Positions 44,720 through 54,400 of a DNA stretch of 64,000 bases are shown here, piece by piece. Below the pieces are notes generated by a model that was given only the letters and a program-made list of their open reading frames with translations, made no database searches and was not told the origin of the DNA. This DNA comes from Candidatus Thiodictyon syntrophicum (GTDB lineage Bacteria > Pseudomonadota > Gammaproteobacteria > Chromatiales > Chromatiaceae). Both the position numbers and the translations under genes were made by a program. The stretch's first letter is position 1. Each line of letters starts with the position of its first letter. The stretch covers positions 3,187,501 to 3,251,500 of the forward strand of contig NZ_CP020370.1 in assembly GCF_002813775.1 (NCBI RefSeq). Direction: 5' to 3'.

Positions 44720-45724
44720 GTGACTCATAACGCCGGGCCAGGATCCACGGGCTCCGACTGGCCCCCCACTGCCGACCTCACGGCGCTCCGGGCGCGGGCC
44801 GCCATGCTGGCGCGCATCCGCGGCTATTTCGCGGACGCCGGGGTCTTGGAGGTGGAAACGCCCATCGCCTCGCGTTGCGCCGGGTCCGATCCGGCCCTGG
44901 ACAGCCTGCACACACGCTGGCACGGCCCCGGCCATGCCCGGGGTCTGCCGCTGTATCTGCATACCTCCCCCGAGTTCCCCATGAAGCGCCTGCTGGCCGC
45001 GGGGATCGGTCCCATCTATCAGATCTGCAAGGTCTTTCGCGACGGCGAGCGGGGCCGCCTCCACCACCCGGAGTTCAGCCTGCTGGAGTGGTACCGGCCT
45101 GGCTGGGGTTACCGGGACCTGATGGACGAGGTGGCCGTCCTGGTGCGGCTGGTGCTGGGGCGTCCCGACCTGCCCTGTGAGCGCCTGACCTACCGCGGGC
45201 TCTTTCGCGAGCGGCTGGGTCTCGATCCCTGGGCGACGGACCTGTCGCAACTCGCGGACTGCGCCGCGGCGGCCGGGATCGGTGGTGCCGCGTCCCTGGC
45301 ATTGGACCAGGACGGCTGGCTCGATCTGCTGCTGACCCACTGCCTGGAACCCGGCCTGGGCGCCGGGCGTCTGACCTTTCTCTGTGACTATCCGCCGAGT
45401 CAGGCGGCGCTGGCCCGCCTGCGCCGGGATGCGGTGCCGGTGGCGGAGCGTTTCGAGGTCTATCTCGAGGGGGTCGAACTGGCCAACGGGTTCCAGGAGT
45501 TGACCGATGCCGCCGCGCAATCGGCACGCCTGCACGCGGATCTTGAAACCCGCCGCCGCCAGGGTCGCGACCGCCCGCCGCTTGACCAGTCGTTCCTCGC
45601 CGCCCTGGCCGCAGGGCTCCCGGAGAGCGCCGGCGTCGCTCTAGGCCTGGACCGGGTGCTGATGGCTGCCCTGGGTGTACGTGAGATCGACGCCGTGCTG
45701 GCGTTTCCGGTGGAGCGGGCTTAG
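44720..45724 (+). CDS. epmA: EF-P--lysine ligase EpmA
   Basis: A 334-residue class II lysyl-tRNA synthetase-like protein without the anticodon-binding domain. It joins (R)-beta-lysine to Lys34 of EF-P. Class II motifs: FRDGERGRLHHPEFSLLEWYR region (motif 2) and GVALGLDRVLMAALG (motif 3), with the EpmA-typical LEVETPIASRCAGSDPALDS at the N-terminus. The GTG at 44720 gives this length; a later M near residue 30 would remove the first helix. It follows efp after the repeat element. Confidence 0.94.
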   Translation: MTHNAGPGSTGSDWPPTADLTALRARAAMLARIRGYFADAGVLEVETPIASRCAGSDPALDSLHTRWHGPGHARGLPLYLHTSPEFPMKRLLAAGIGPIYQICKVFRDGERGRLHHPEFSLLEWYRPGWGYRDLMDEVAVLVRLVLGRPDLPCERLTYRGLFRERLGLDPWATDLSQLADCAAAAGIGGAASLALDQDGWLDLLLTHCLEPGLGAGRLTFLCDYPPSQAALARLRRDAVPVAERFEVYLEGVELANGFQELTDAAAQSARLHADLETRRRQGRDRPPLDQSFLAALAAGLPESAGVALGLDRVLMAALGVREIDAVLAFPVERA

Positions 45725-45733
45725 GAACCCGAT

Positions 45734-45753
45734 GGTCCGCGCAGCGGACCCTA
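45734..45753. repeat. GGTCCGC-NNN-GCGGACC palindrome next to a stop codon
   Basis: The palindrome (45734-45750) is directly followed by CTA, the complement of the TAG stop of the gene on the minus strand, exactly as at the end of pilE. It sits between the convergent epmA and the next gene. Confidence 0.85.
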
Positions 45754-46359
45754 CCCGCCGAAGGCCTTCTGGAGCGCATTGAGGTCCACTGACTCGACAT
45801 ACTGCTGCACCGCTGTGCCGTCAGGCAGCCCGCTGCCCTTACCCTGGATCAGGATGCGGTTGCCGATCATGAGTGTCACCTCATAGTCGCTCGACTGCGG
45901 ATCGTGCTTGATGAGGCCCTGCTGGCCCTTGAAGGCGTAGGGCTTGGAACCGGGATCGGCCTGCATCATGAAGGGCGAGGCCAGGAACATGGTCAGCATG
46001 GGAAGCAGGGGGGAGTCCGCCGTCACGGTGAGTTTGACCTCCCCGCCCTCCGGGCGGAAGTAGCGTCGGGTCAGGTTGGTGCCGGTAATCATGCTCGCAA
46101 TGCCGGGCGTCTCGGACTGGGCGGGATCGGCCTGCCAACCGGCCAGGGGCGCCGGCAGCAAGGTCAGCAGGCGCGCCGTCTCCTGCTCGCGGATCTTGGC
46201 GATCACGAAATTGAGGCTATTGACGGCGTTGCGCAGGTCGCCGGCGTCGTAGGCCTCGCGGGCGGCGGCGAGTTGGTCGGTCACCTCATCGGCGCACGCG
46301 GCGGACGTGAAGATCAGGAGCGCGGCGAGTGCGGCGTGGCGTCTGGCGGCGAATTTCAT
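45751..46359 (-). CDS. secreted hypothetical protein
   Basis: A roughly 200-residue exported protein: signal sequence FAARRHAALAALLIFTSAACADE, then a short TPR-like helical repeat (QLAAAREAYDAGDLRNAVNSL, abbreviated) and a beta-rich domain containing LPAPLAGWQADPA and a NLTRRYF segment. I do not recognise a named family. I prefer the ATG at 46359 because it begins the signal peptide; a frame from 46395 adds 12 residues. Its stop codon abuts the palindromic repeat. The upstream region 46396-46600 contains no recognisable gene. Confidence 0.7.
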   Translation of the reverse strand: MKFAARRHAALAALLIFTSAACADEVTDQLAAAREAYDAGDLRNAVNSLNFVIAKIREQETARLLTLLPAPLAGWQADPAQSETPGIASMITGTNLTRRYFRPEGGEVKLTVTADSPLLPMLTMFLASPFMMQADPGSKPYAFKGQQGLIKHDPQSSDYEVTLMIGNRILIQGKGSGLPDGTAVQQYVESVDLNALQKAFGG

Positions 46360-46600
46360 CGGGAGTCCTCCGGTGGGGTCCTGGTGGCGAGACATTATGG
46401 CGCCGACCCGCCGCCGGCGCCCGGATTTTCAACCCATGGCCGGGGGCCGAGCGCCCGGCATCAGGGTCGTGGCGCCCGCTGCTGGCGTAGCGCCGACGCT
46501 GACTTTATCATAACCGGGCCTGATCACCCTGATGCCTGGTCATTGACCCGGCGGGCCGCGCTCCGGTGCGAGCCGCGGCCGGCAACACGGATGGACCACG

Positions 46601-48673
46601 ATGCCCGAAGACAGCCACCCCTCAGCTACGACGGTCTTTTTCTTTGGTTGCGACGCGCCCCTGAGCGCGGCGCTGCAGACCTGCGCGGCTACGCACGCGA
46701 TTGATCTGATGAGTGTCCAAACCGTGGCTGGCCTGATGTATGCGGCGGCTATCCGCAAGCCGTGGGTCCTGATCCTGCAGACCGACGCCCTCCCGCCGGG
46801 GCGTTCGCTTGCGGCCATTCTGGAGCGGCTGCAGGAGACCGCGGGGACCTCTCCGCGGTTGATCCGTCTGGTGGCCCAGCCGTCGTCGCCCGGGGCATCT
46901 GCCGCATCCGGCCGCGCGACCAGTCCGGCGGCGTTCGCGACCTTCCAGGCCCCGTTCGACGCGGCGCGCATCTGGGCCCGGGTCAGCGACGCGCTGGCGC
47001 AGCGCAGCGCCCGCGCGCGGCGCGTCCTGGTGGTGGATGCGGCACCCGCGGAAGGCGCCGAGATCGTTGCCGCCTTGAGTGCCGCCGGCCTGCTGGTGGA
47101 GCGCTTGGCGGACCCGCAGCGGGCGATGGCGGTGCTGGAACAGACGCCCGCGGACCTCATCGTCCTGGATCTCAATCTGCCCCAGGATGCCGTCCGGGCA
47201 CTGACGGCCGCGATTCGCCGCCACGAGTCGCTCGGTGAGGTGCCGATCATCTTTCTCTCCGCGCCGCTCGGCGCGGACCATCAGGGGGAAGTGCTGCACC
47301 TGGGCGGGGACGAGTATCTGGCGCGCCCGGTGGTGGGCGAGCGGCTGTTAACGGCGGTCTTCGAGTGTCTCGCCCAGCGCGCCGCCGCCCCTGACCCGGT
47401 GCCCGACACCGTGGGGGCAGGTGCCCCGGTGCTCAGCCGCACCCAGTTGATCAAGCGCCTGGACGGCGCCATCCTCGACCGCGCCGCGCCCGCGCAGGCT
47501 CAGGCGGTTCTGTTCATCCGGGTCGATGACGCCCCGGCACGCGGGCGACTGGATGCCGCCGGGCTCGACGCGGTCCATCCACTGATCATCGAACTGGTCC
47601 GCCGGTGCGCGGGCGCGGCCCAACGCGGCGTCTGTCGGCACGACGGCGGCGTCTGTGCCTGGGTGCACTGCCCATCCGAACCGCAGATCACTGACTTGGT
47701 CGCGGCCATTCGCGCGGGTGCGGCGACCCTGGTCCTGCCGTCCGGTCTCACCGGCATCACCTTGAGCATCGGAATCGGCTCCTTCGAGCCCCCGGCGGAC
47801 AATGCCCTCAGCCTGATCTCGCGCGCCTGGGCCGCTGCCGAAGAGGCCTACCGGGCCGGCGGTGATCGCGTGCTGCGGCGGCGGGACCCGGACCCCCCGG
47901 CGCCACCCGGCGTCGACACCGCCGACGAACTGACCCTGCGCCTGGTGCGGGACGCCCTGGACGGGTCAGGTTTTCACTTGGTGTACCAGCCCATCCTGTC
48001 GCTGCGCAAGTCCCAGCGGGAACGCTACGAGGTGCTGCTGCGGCTGCGCACGCCCGAGGGCGAGATCCTGCCGCCCGCGGCCTTCCTGCCGGTGGCCGCC
48101 CGGCACGGACTGCTCCCGGCCGTCGACCGCTGGGTCCTGCGGCGGGCGCTGGAGACCTTGCGCCAGGAGCGCGACGCCGGCCGCCCGACCCTGCTGGTCA
48201 TCTTCCAGTCGGGCGCCAGTCTGGCCGAGCCCGACTGGATCGACTGGGTGAGGGCCGAGGTCCTGCGACTGGACTTGATCCGCCAGCGTCCGGTGCTGGA
48301 ATTCAACGCCCAGGATGTCCTCGCCGCCGAGGACCAGGCGCGGGTCCTGTTTCCGGAACTGGGTCGACTGGGGATCGAGGTCTGTCTGGCCGGTGTCACC
48401 GACCGCGAGGACCTGCTCGGCCTGATCGCCCGCCGCCCGATCGGCACGGCCAAGCTGGCGCGGGACCTGATCGGCCGGGCGCGGGGCGCAGAGTTCAAGT
48501 CCTTGGTCGAGGCCCTGCACCGGCGGCACGCCCGCGTCATCGCGGCGGGGATCGAGGACCCGGAGACGATCGGGCGCCTCTGGTCCAGCGGGGTGGACTA
48601 CCTCCAGGGCAACTTCATCCAGTTCCCCGAGGAGACGTTGAATTTCCAGTTCTACGCGGGGGTGGTCGAATGA
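46601..48673 (+). CDS. REC-GGDEF-EAL protein with degenerate catalytic sites (FimX-like paralogue)
   Basis: A 690-residue protein: an N-terminal degenerate receiver-like domain, a second receiver (VLVVDAAPAEG, phosphoacceptor in IVLDLNLPQ, GGDEYLARPV), a GGDEF-like domain lacking the motif, and an EAL domain with EVL in place of EAL (YEVLLRLR). Catalytic residues are lost (FQSGAS in place of FVNLS), while GIEDPE and DYLQGNFIQFP are kept. The end closely resembles the FimX-like protein at 40434. It is translationally coupled to tsaB by ATGA. It probably senses c-di-GMP rather than degrading it. Confidence 0.75.
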   Translation: MPEDSHPSATTVFFFGCDAPLSAALQTCAATHAIDLMSVQTVAGLMYAAAIRKPWVLILQTDALPPGRSLAAILERLQETAGTSPRLIRLVAQPSSPGASAASGRATSPAAFATFQAPFDAARIWARVSDALAQRSARARRVLVVDAAPAEGAEIVAALSAAGLLVERLADPQRAMAVLEQTPADLIVLDLNLPQDAVRALTAAIRRHESLGEVPIIFLSAPLGADHQGEVLHLGGDEYLARPVVGERLLTAVFECLAQRAAAPDPVPDTVGAGAPVLSRTQLIKRLDGAILDRAAPAQAQAVLFIRVDDAPARGRLDAAGLDAVHPLIIELVRRCAGAAQRGVCRHDGGVCAWVHCPSEPQITDLVAAIRAGAATLVLPSGLTGITLSIGIGSFEPPADNALSLISRAWAAAEEAYRAGGDRVLRRRDPDPPAPPGVDTADELTLRLVRDALDGSGFHLVYQPILSLRKSQRERYEVLLRLRTPEGEILPPAAFLPVAARHGLLPAVDRWVLRRALETLRQERDAGRPTLLVIFQSGASLAEPDWIDWVRAEVLRLDLIRQRPVLEFNAQDVLAAEDQARVLFPELGRLGIEVCLAGVTDREDLLGLIARRPIGTAKLARDLIGRARGAEFKSLVEALHRRHARVIAAGIEDPETIGRLWSSGVDYLQGNFIQFPEETLNFQFYAGVVE

Positions 48674-49377
48674 AACTGCTGGCCCTCGACACCTCCGGGG
48701 AGGCCTGCTCGGCCGCCCTCTATCTGGATGGTGCCAGCCGGCACTGTCTGGAACTGGCCGCGCGTCGGCACGGGGACTTGATCCTGCCCATGATGCAGTC
48801 GCTGCTCGACAGTGCCGGGATCGGCCTTAAGGCCCTGGATGCGATCGCCTTCGGGCGCGGACCCGGGTCCTTCACCGGCGTACGGATCGCGGTGGCGGTG
48901 GCCCAGGGGGCGGCCTTCGGCGCGGGGCGGCCGACGGTCCCGGTCTCCACTCTGGCCGCCCTGGCGCAGGGCGAGTTCCGGCGCAGCGGACGGCGGCGCC
49001 TGCTGGCGGCCCTGGACGCGCGCATGGGGGAGGTCTACTGGGGCGCCTACGAGGTCGGGGCCGATGGTCTGGCGGCGGCCTGCGGCGCTGAATCGGTGTC
49101 TGCGCCGGGGGCGGTCCCGGTACCCGCGGGGGAGGGCTGGTGCGGGGTCGGGCCCGGGTGGGGGCGCTATTGCGAACTACTCACACGGCGCCTGGGCGCG
49201 GGGCTCGCGCAGGTCTCGAGCGACGCGGTCTGTGAGGCCCGGGACATCGCCCTGCTCGCCGCGGCGCAGGCGCGGGCCGGGCAACTGGTCCCGGCGGAAC
49301 TGGCCCGCCCGGTCTATCTGCGTGACCGGGTGACACACGCGGGGGCGGCGGCCGGCAGTGGCGGCGTGGCGGTTTGA
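48670..49377 (+). CDS. tsaB: tRNA threonylcarbamoyladenosine biosynthesis protein TsaB
   Basis: A 235-residue ASKHA-fold protein required with TsaD and TsaE for the t6A modification of tRNAs reading ANN codons. The sequence MKLLALDTSGEACSAALY, the HGDLILPMMQSLL segment and GRGPGSFTGVRIAVAVAQG are the family hallmarks. It overlaps the preceding GGDEF/EAL gene by four bases. Confidence 0.95.
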   Translation: MKLLALDTSGEACSAALYLDGASRHCLELAARRHGDLILPMMQSLLDSAGIGLKALDAIAFGRGPGSFTGVRIAVAVAQGAAFGAGRPTVPVSTLAALAQGEFRRSGRRRLLAALDARMGEVYWGAYEVGADGLAAACGAESVSAPGAVPVPAGEGWCGVGPGWGRYCELLTRRLGAGLAQVSSDAVCEARDIALLAAAQARAGQLVPAELARPVYLRDRVTHAGAAAGSGGVAV

Positions 49378-49391
49378 GTCCGCGGCGGCTG

Positions 49392-49712
49392 TCAGATCTC
49401 CGCGGCGGCGCCAACGGCACCGAGGCGTGATCCCGGTCGGTCGTTGCCCGGCTGACCAGGCGAATCGAGGACCGCGCGCCGCGCCGCCGAGCGCTCGTCA
49501 TGCCGACAATGCCGCCGCAGACAGCTGAGCACATAGTGCAGCAGGGCCCACCCCACGACCACGAAGGCCAGGGCGCTGGCCGCTGCCCGGGGCGTAGTCT
49601 GCGTGATCGAGAGTCCGACGGTGAGCCAGGTCACGAAGGCACTGACGGACGCGACCACGAACACCATGAGGAAGGGCAGGGGGGAGTGATTACACTTGGG
49701 GCAGAGTTTCAT
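49392..49712 (-). CDS. small zinc-ribbon membrane protein
   Basis: A protein of 106 residues starting at the ATG at 49712: an N-terminal CPKC pair followed by a hydrophobic segment (PFLMVFVVASVSAFVTWLTVG region) and a second one (ALAFVVVGWALLHYVLSCL), then CRRHCRHDE and a low-complexity tail. A frame from 49829 would add about 39 residues but begins inside unrelated-looking sequence. Two membrane spans with a cytoplasmic zinc ribbon are predicted. No named family is recognised. Confidence 0.55.
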   Translation of the reverse strand: MKLCPKCNHSPLPFLMVFVVASVSAFVTWLTVGLSITQTTPRAAASALAFVVVGWALLHYVLSCLRRHCRHDERSAARRAVLDSPGQPGNDRPGSRLGAVGAAAEI

Positions 49713-49944
49713 GGGTGGCTTGCTCACTTCAGACTGGCTGCGGGTTGATCGGCCTGGGTTCTTGGCGACAAAGATCCAATTCTTTATATTAAAGCAGCAT
49801 CGGGCGTCTCCTGCATTGCTGATCGTCAATCGACAACCCCTGTTCCGGTGCCCCCGTGCCTCGTGTCAGCCCGTGGCGGACTGCCCTTGCTTCCGTTTTC
49901 TCCAGATTTAACAGAAACTCGACCGATATTTAAGGAACCAGAGG

Positions 49945-51240
49945 ATGATCCCGACCAACCCGTTCGGCCCCGTCCCATCGGTCCCGCAGCCAGACCCCGA
50001 GGGCACTCGGCAGGCGCGCTGCCGGTTGGAGTCGGTCTTCGCCGCGGCCCTCCAGGCGGTGGACGGACGGGCGGCGGTGCGGCGCGCCCTGGGGGCCGCT
50101 GCGCCGGCGGCGCCCTGTTGGCTGATCGCCATCGGTAAGGCCGCCGCCGCCATGACCCTGGGCGCCCTGGATTGCCTGGGGTCGCAACTGCTCGGTGGAC
50201 TGGTCATCGACAAGGCCCCGCCGCCGGACCCCCGGCCCTTCGCCGCCCGCGGTATCGAGGTCTTGACCGGCGGTCACCCGCTGCCCACGGCCGCCAGCAT
50301 CCAGGCCGGGGCGGCACTGCTCGCCGCGCTGGCCCGCACCCCGCCCGGTGCGACGCTGCTGTTCCTGATCTCCGGGGGGGCCTCCAGTCTGGTGGAGGTC
50401 CCGGTTGCCGGGCTGGATCTCGCGCAGTTGGCGCGGCTCAATGACTGGCTCTTGGGCTGCGGCTTGCCGATCGGCCCCATGAACCGGGTGCGCACGGCGG
50501 TCTCCCGCATCAAGGGCGGCGGACTCCTGGCGGCCCTGCCGCAGCGGCCCCTGCGGGTGCTGGCGATCTCCGACGTGCCCGGGGATGATCCCGCGGTGAT
50601 CGGCTCCGGGCTCCTGGTCCCGGCGTCCGGCCTGGAGGCGGCGGTCGCGGCGCTCGAGCTGCCGCCCTGGGTGCGGGCCTGGGTGGACCGCGGGCTCCTG
50701 GGGCGCGCGGCGCCGACGCGCCCGGGCCCACCCATCGAACTGGTCGCGACGCTGGCCCTGGCCAAGGCCGCCGCGGCCGATGCGGCCCGCACGGCCGGAC
50801 TTCCCGTCCGCGTCCACCCGGAGTTCCTCGCCGGGGACGCCGCCGAGCGGGGGCGAGAGTTGGCCCGCCAGGTCCGCGACGGCCCCCCCGGACTCCAGGT
50901 CTGGGGCGGCGAGACCACGGTCCGCCTGCCCGCGCGGCCGGGACGGGGCGGACGCAATCAGCACCTGGCCCTGGCCGCCGCCCGCGAGCTTGCGGGCCGC
51001 CCGGACTGCCTCCTGCTCGCCGCCGGTACCGATGGCAGCGACGGCGCGGGGGCCGATGCCGACGCCGGGGCCCTGGTGGACGGCGGGACCCTCGCGCGGG
51101 CGGCGCTGGATGGATACGAGGCGGCCGACTGTCTGCGCCGCGCCGACAGCGGCCGCCTGCTCGCCGCCGCCGGGGACCTGATCCACACGGGGCCGACCGG
51201 GACCAACGTCATGGATCTGGTGCTCGGGCTGCGGTGGTGA
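49945..51240 (+). CDS. glycerate 2-kinase / MOFRL family protein (DUF4147)
   Basis: A 431-residue protein of the glycerate 2-kinase (GckA/TtuD) family. Segments LIAIGKAAAAMTLGAL, LTGGHPLPTAASI and LLFLISGGASSLVE define the N-terminal DUF4147 domain, and GGETTVRL, GRGGRNQHLAL and AAGTDGSDGAGADADAGALVD define the MOFRL domain. It phosphorylates glycerate to 2-phosphoglycerate, feeding glyoxylate or photorespiration-like carbon into central metabolism. Older annotations call it hydroxypyruvate reductase. AAGGAACC precedes the start. Confidence 0.9.
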   Translation: MIPTNPFGPVPSVPQPDPEGTRQARCRLESVFAAALQAVDGRAAVRRALGAAAPAAPCWLIAIGKAAAAMTLGALDCLGSQLLGGLVIDKAPPPDPRPFAARGIEVLTGGHPLPTAASIQAGAALLAALARTPPGATLLFLISGGASSLVEVPVAGLDLAQLARLNDWLLGCGLPIGPMNRVRTAVSRIKGGGLLAALPQRPLRVLAISDVPGDDPAVIGSGLLVPASGLEAAVAALELPPWVRAWVDRGLLGRAAPTRPGPPIELVATLALAKAAAADAARTAGLPVRVHPEFLAGDAAERGRELARQVRDGPPGLQVWGGETTVRLPARPGRGGRNQHLALAAARELAGRPDCLLLAAGTDGSDGAGADADAGALVDGGTLARAALDGYEAADCLRRADSGRLLAAAGDLIHTGPTGTNVMDLVLGLRW

Positions 51241-51293
51241 TCGGTGGAGAATGGGCCGCTTGACTTCTGGTTGCCGACCTTAGTACTTCCTGA

Positions 51294-51315
51294 GACCTCT
51301 CTGACCGGAGAGGTC
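51294..51315. terminator. possible hairpin terminator between convergent genes
   Basis: An 8-base perfect stem GACCTCTC/GAGAGGTC with a six-base loop lies between the glycerate kinase gene and the end of the giant repeat protein. There is no clear T run, so termination is only a possibility. Confidence 0.3.
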
Positions 51316-51414
51316 CGCGGCCCGCGCAACCAAGTCATCGACCAATACCCAAAACGACCGCTCGGTTGTGGACGGGGAGACAGCCTCGTGCGTCTCCGGC
51401 GACTGGACGCGAGA

Positions 51415-54400
51415 TCAAGGTGCGACCGCCTCGAGATGGATCGTACCCACCGTGCCGTCACCATAATAACCGTCACCACCATGGGTCTGGATATTGCCCC
51501 CCGGCAGGCTCAAGATGCCGCTGTAGCGGATGCCGATGCGCCCGCCGCCGCCGCCGACGTGATTGCCGCCCCCGGTGGTGCCGCCGCTGGCCGTGATCAG
51601 CCCGCTGCCGGTCAGGTCGCCGGTACGGATATTGACCGTGCCGCCGGACCCTTCGCCTGAGACCGAGCCGGTGGAGAGACTGCCATCGGCGCGGATCGCC
51701 CCGTCGTTCTCCATGACTCCGGCGGTGATGAAGACCCGGCCGCCGCCGTCGCCGCCCGTCCCGCCCCAGGCGCCACCGCCGCTGCCCAGGTCCGCGGGGT
51801 CGGTTGCGCTGCCATAGACGAGGTTGGTTGCCCCGCTGGCCCCGCTGTAATGGCCACCGATGCCGCCGTAGCTCCCGCCGTTACCCCGCTGGGCGCCGGG
51901 AGCGAAGTTCAGGGTATACGCGGTCTCGCCCAGCCCCCCCTTGTTGCCCCCAAGGTACCCGCGGCCGGTGACGTCGATCCGTCCGGTGGTGTCGATCTCC
52001 AGCCGCCCAGCCTCGATATCGAGCATTGGCGCATAGGTGGTCGTGGTCTCCGGATGCGTCATCAACCCATGCTCGGTGATGCGCAGGGTATCGGTGATCG
52101 TCAGCCGATCCCCGAGATCCAGATGACCGGCCCCGCGTAGCGTCAGATTGGTGTAGCGATAGTCGCCGATATAGCCCTTGCCCACAGCCGCGACATCCAT
52201 GAAGTCCACTCCATGCTCGTTGGGGGTCTCCACCACGATCTCGGTCCCTGTGTTGGCGAGGATAGTGAAGGACTCCCCCTGCTCGAAGTCCGGATTGATC
52301 CGCAGGCCCACCAAGGCGTTGGTCAGCAGGGGTATCACACCATCGGTCGTCAGGCTATCGGCCGTCACCGCAGCCGTCACACCCGGTCCCATCAGCGACA
52401 GCGGGGTGCCCGTCGGAGAACTGACGCTCGTGTCGTTGTCGTCGATAATCAACTCCTCCACACCGCCGATCTTCAGATAGACGGTCCCGGCGCCGCCGCG
52501 GATGCTGTCGTAGTAGCCTCGCCCGCGCCAGGCGCTGATCGCCCGCAGACCGGCGAAGGCGTCGCTGCCGTCCACCGCGTCCGCGTCGATGGCCACCCGT
52601 CCACCGCCGCCGCCGGTATGGTTGTAGCCGCCGGTGGTGCCGCCGTTGGCGGAGATGCTGCCGGCACCGGCCAGGTGCGCGGTGGTGATCCATACCGAAC
52701 CGCCGGCACCCTCGCCCGAGATGCTCCCGCTGGAGAGACTGCCGTCAGCGCGGATAGCCCCCTCGACGACGACCGATTCGCTGGCCTGGATGCGGACATA
52801 GCCGCCGCCGTCACCGCCGGCCCCGCTCCAGGCGCCGCCGCCGCCGCCGAGCCGGTTCGGCCGCGCGGGATCGCCGTAGACCGGACTTGCGTCCCCGCTC
52901 GCACCGCTGTAAGAGGCACCGAGCCCGCCGTGACTGCCGCCGTGGCCATGCTGAGCGCCGGCCGCGAAGCCCAGGGTGTGGGCAGTCTCGCCAAGCCCTG
53001 ACTTGTTACCCCCAAGGTACCCACGCCCCGTCACATCGATGGCACCACCGGATTCCACGACGACCCGCGCGGCCTCGATCTGCAGACCGGCCTCAAGACC
53101 GCCGCTGTGGGTCAGGGTGGAATTGGCGCCGATCGACAGGGTTCCGAGCACGTGCAGTCCCGCATCGGCCACCACCCGGGCACCGTTGCGCAACAGGATA
53201 TTGTCGAAGGTCAGGCCGCCCGGGATGGTCACCGTATCCGCTGGCTGGGTGAACCCTGATCCGTCGATGGTCAGGTCGCCATAGGTCTGACCCGCCCGCT
53301 GCAAGTAGATCGTCCCATGACCGCCGTCGCCATAGTAGCCGTCCCCGCCGCGACTCTGGATATTGGACTGCGGCAGGCTCAAGGTACCGCTGTAACGGAT
53401 GGCGATCCGTCCGCCGCCCCCCCCGATGTGGTTGCCACCACCGGTGGTGCCGCCATTGGCCGTGATCAGCCCGTTGCCGGTCAAGTTCCCGGCACGGATG
53501 TTGACCGTGCCGCCGGACCCCTCGCCAGACACCGAGCCGCTGGAAAGGCCGCCATCGGCATGGATCGCCCCCGCGTTGTGGATCGCTGCCGCGGTGATGA
53601 AGACCCGGCCCCCGCCGTCGCCGCCCGCCCCACCCCAGGCACCGCCGCCACTCCCGAGGTCCTGCGGGTCGGTCAGACTGCCGTAGATTGGGTTACTGGC
53701 GACGGACCCGCTGTAATGGCCGCCGAGGCCGCCGTAGCTGCCGCCGTTGCCCGACTGGGCGCCGGCGGTGAGGCCCAGGGTGTGCGCGGTCTGGCCCAGC
53801 CCCGCCCGGTCGCCCCCGAGATAGCCGCGACCCGTCGCGTCGATGCGCCCGGTAGGATCGATCTCCAGGGTGCCGACCTCCAGGTCCAGCAGCGCCTCAT
53901 AGCTTATGGTCGTCTGCGGGTGCGTCAGCAGGCCGAATTCGGCGATGCGCAGGGTGTCGCTGACCGTCAGCCGATCCCCCATTTCCAGATGACCACCGCG
54001 GCGCAGCCGCAGGTTGGTGTAGCGATAGTCGCCCGCGTAGCCCTTACCCACCCCGGCGACATCCGCGAAACGGACGCCATGCTCATTGGGCGTCGCGACC
54101 CGAATGCTGTCGGTGCCGTTGGCGAGGATCGCGAAGCTCTCGCCCTGATCGAGGTCCGGGTTGAGCCGCAGCCCCGCCAAGGCATTCGGAAGGAGCGGCA
54201 GGATGCCGTCCGTGGTTAGGGTATCCGCGGTCGCCGCTTTGGTCAGGCCCGGCCCCATCAGGGGCAAGGGGGTCCCGGTCGCCGCCGTGGCCGTGGACTC
54301 GTTGTCATCGATGATCAGGTCCTCGACACCGCCGATCTTCAGATAGACGGTCCCGGCGCTGCCGCGGGTGTTGTCGTAGTAGCCCCGCCCACGCCAGGCG

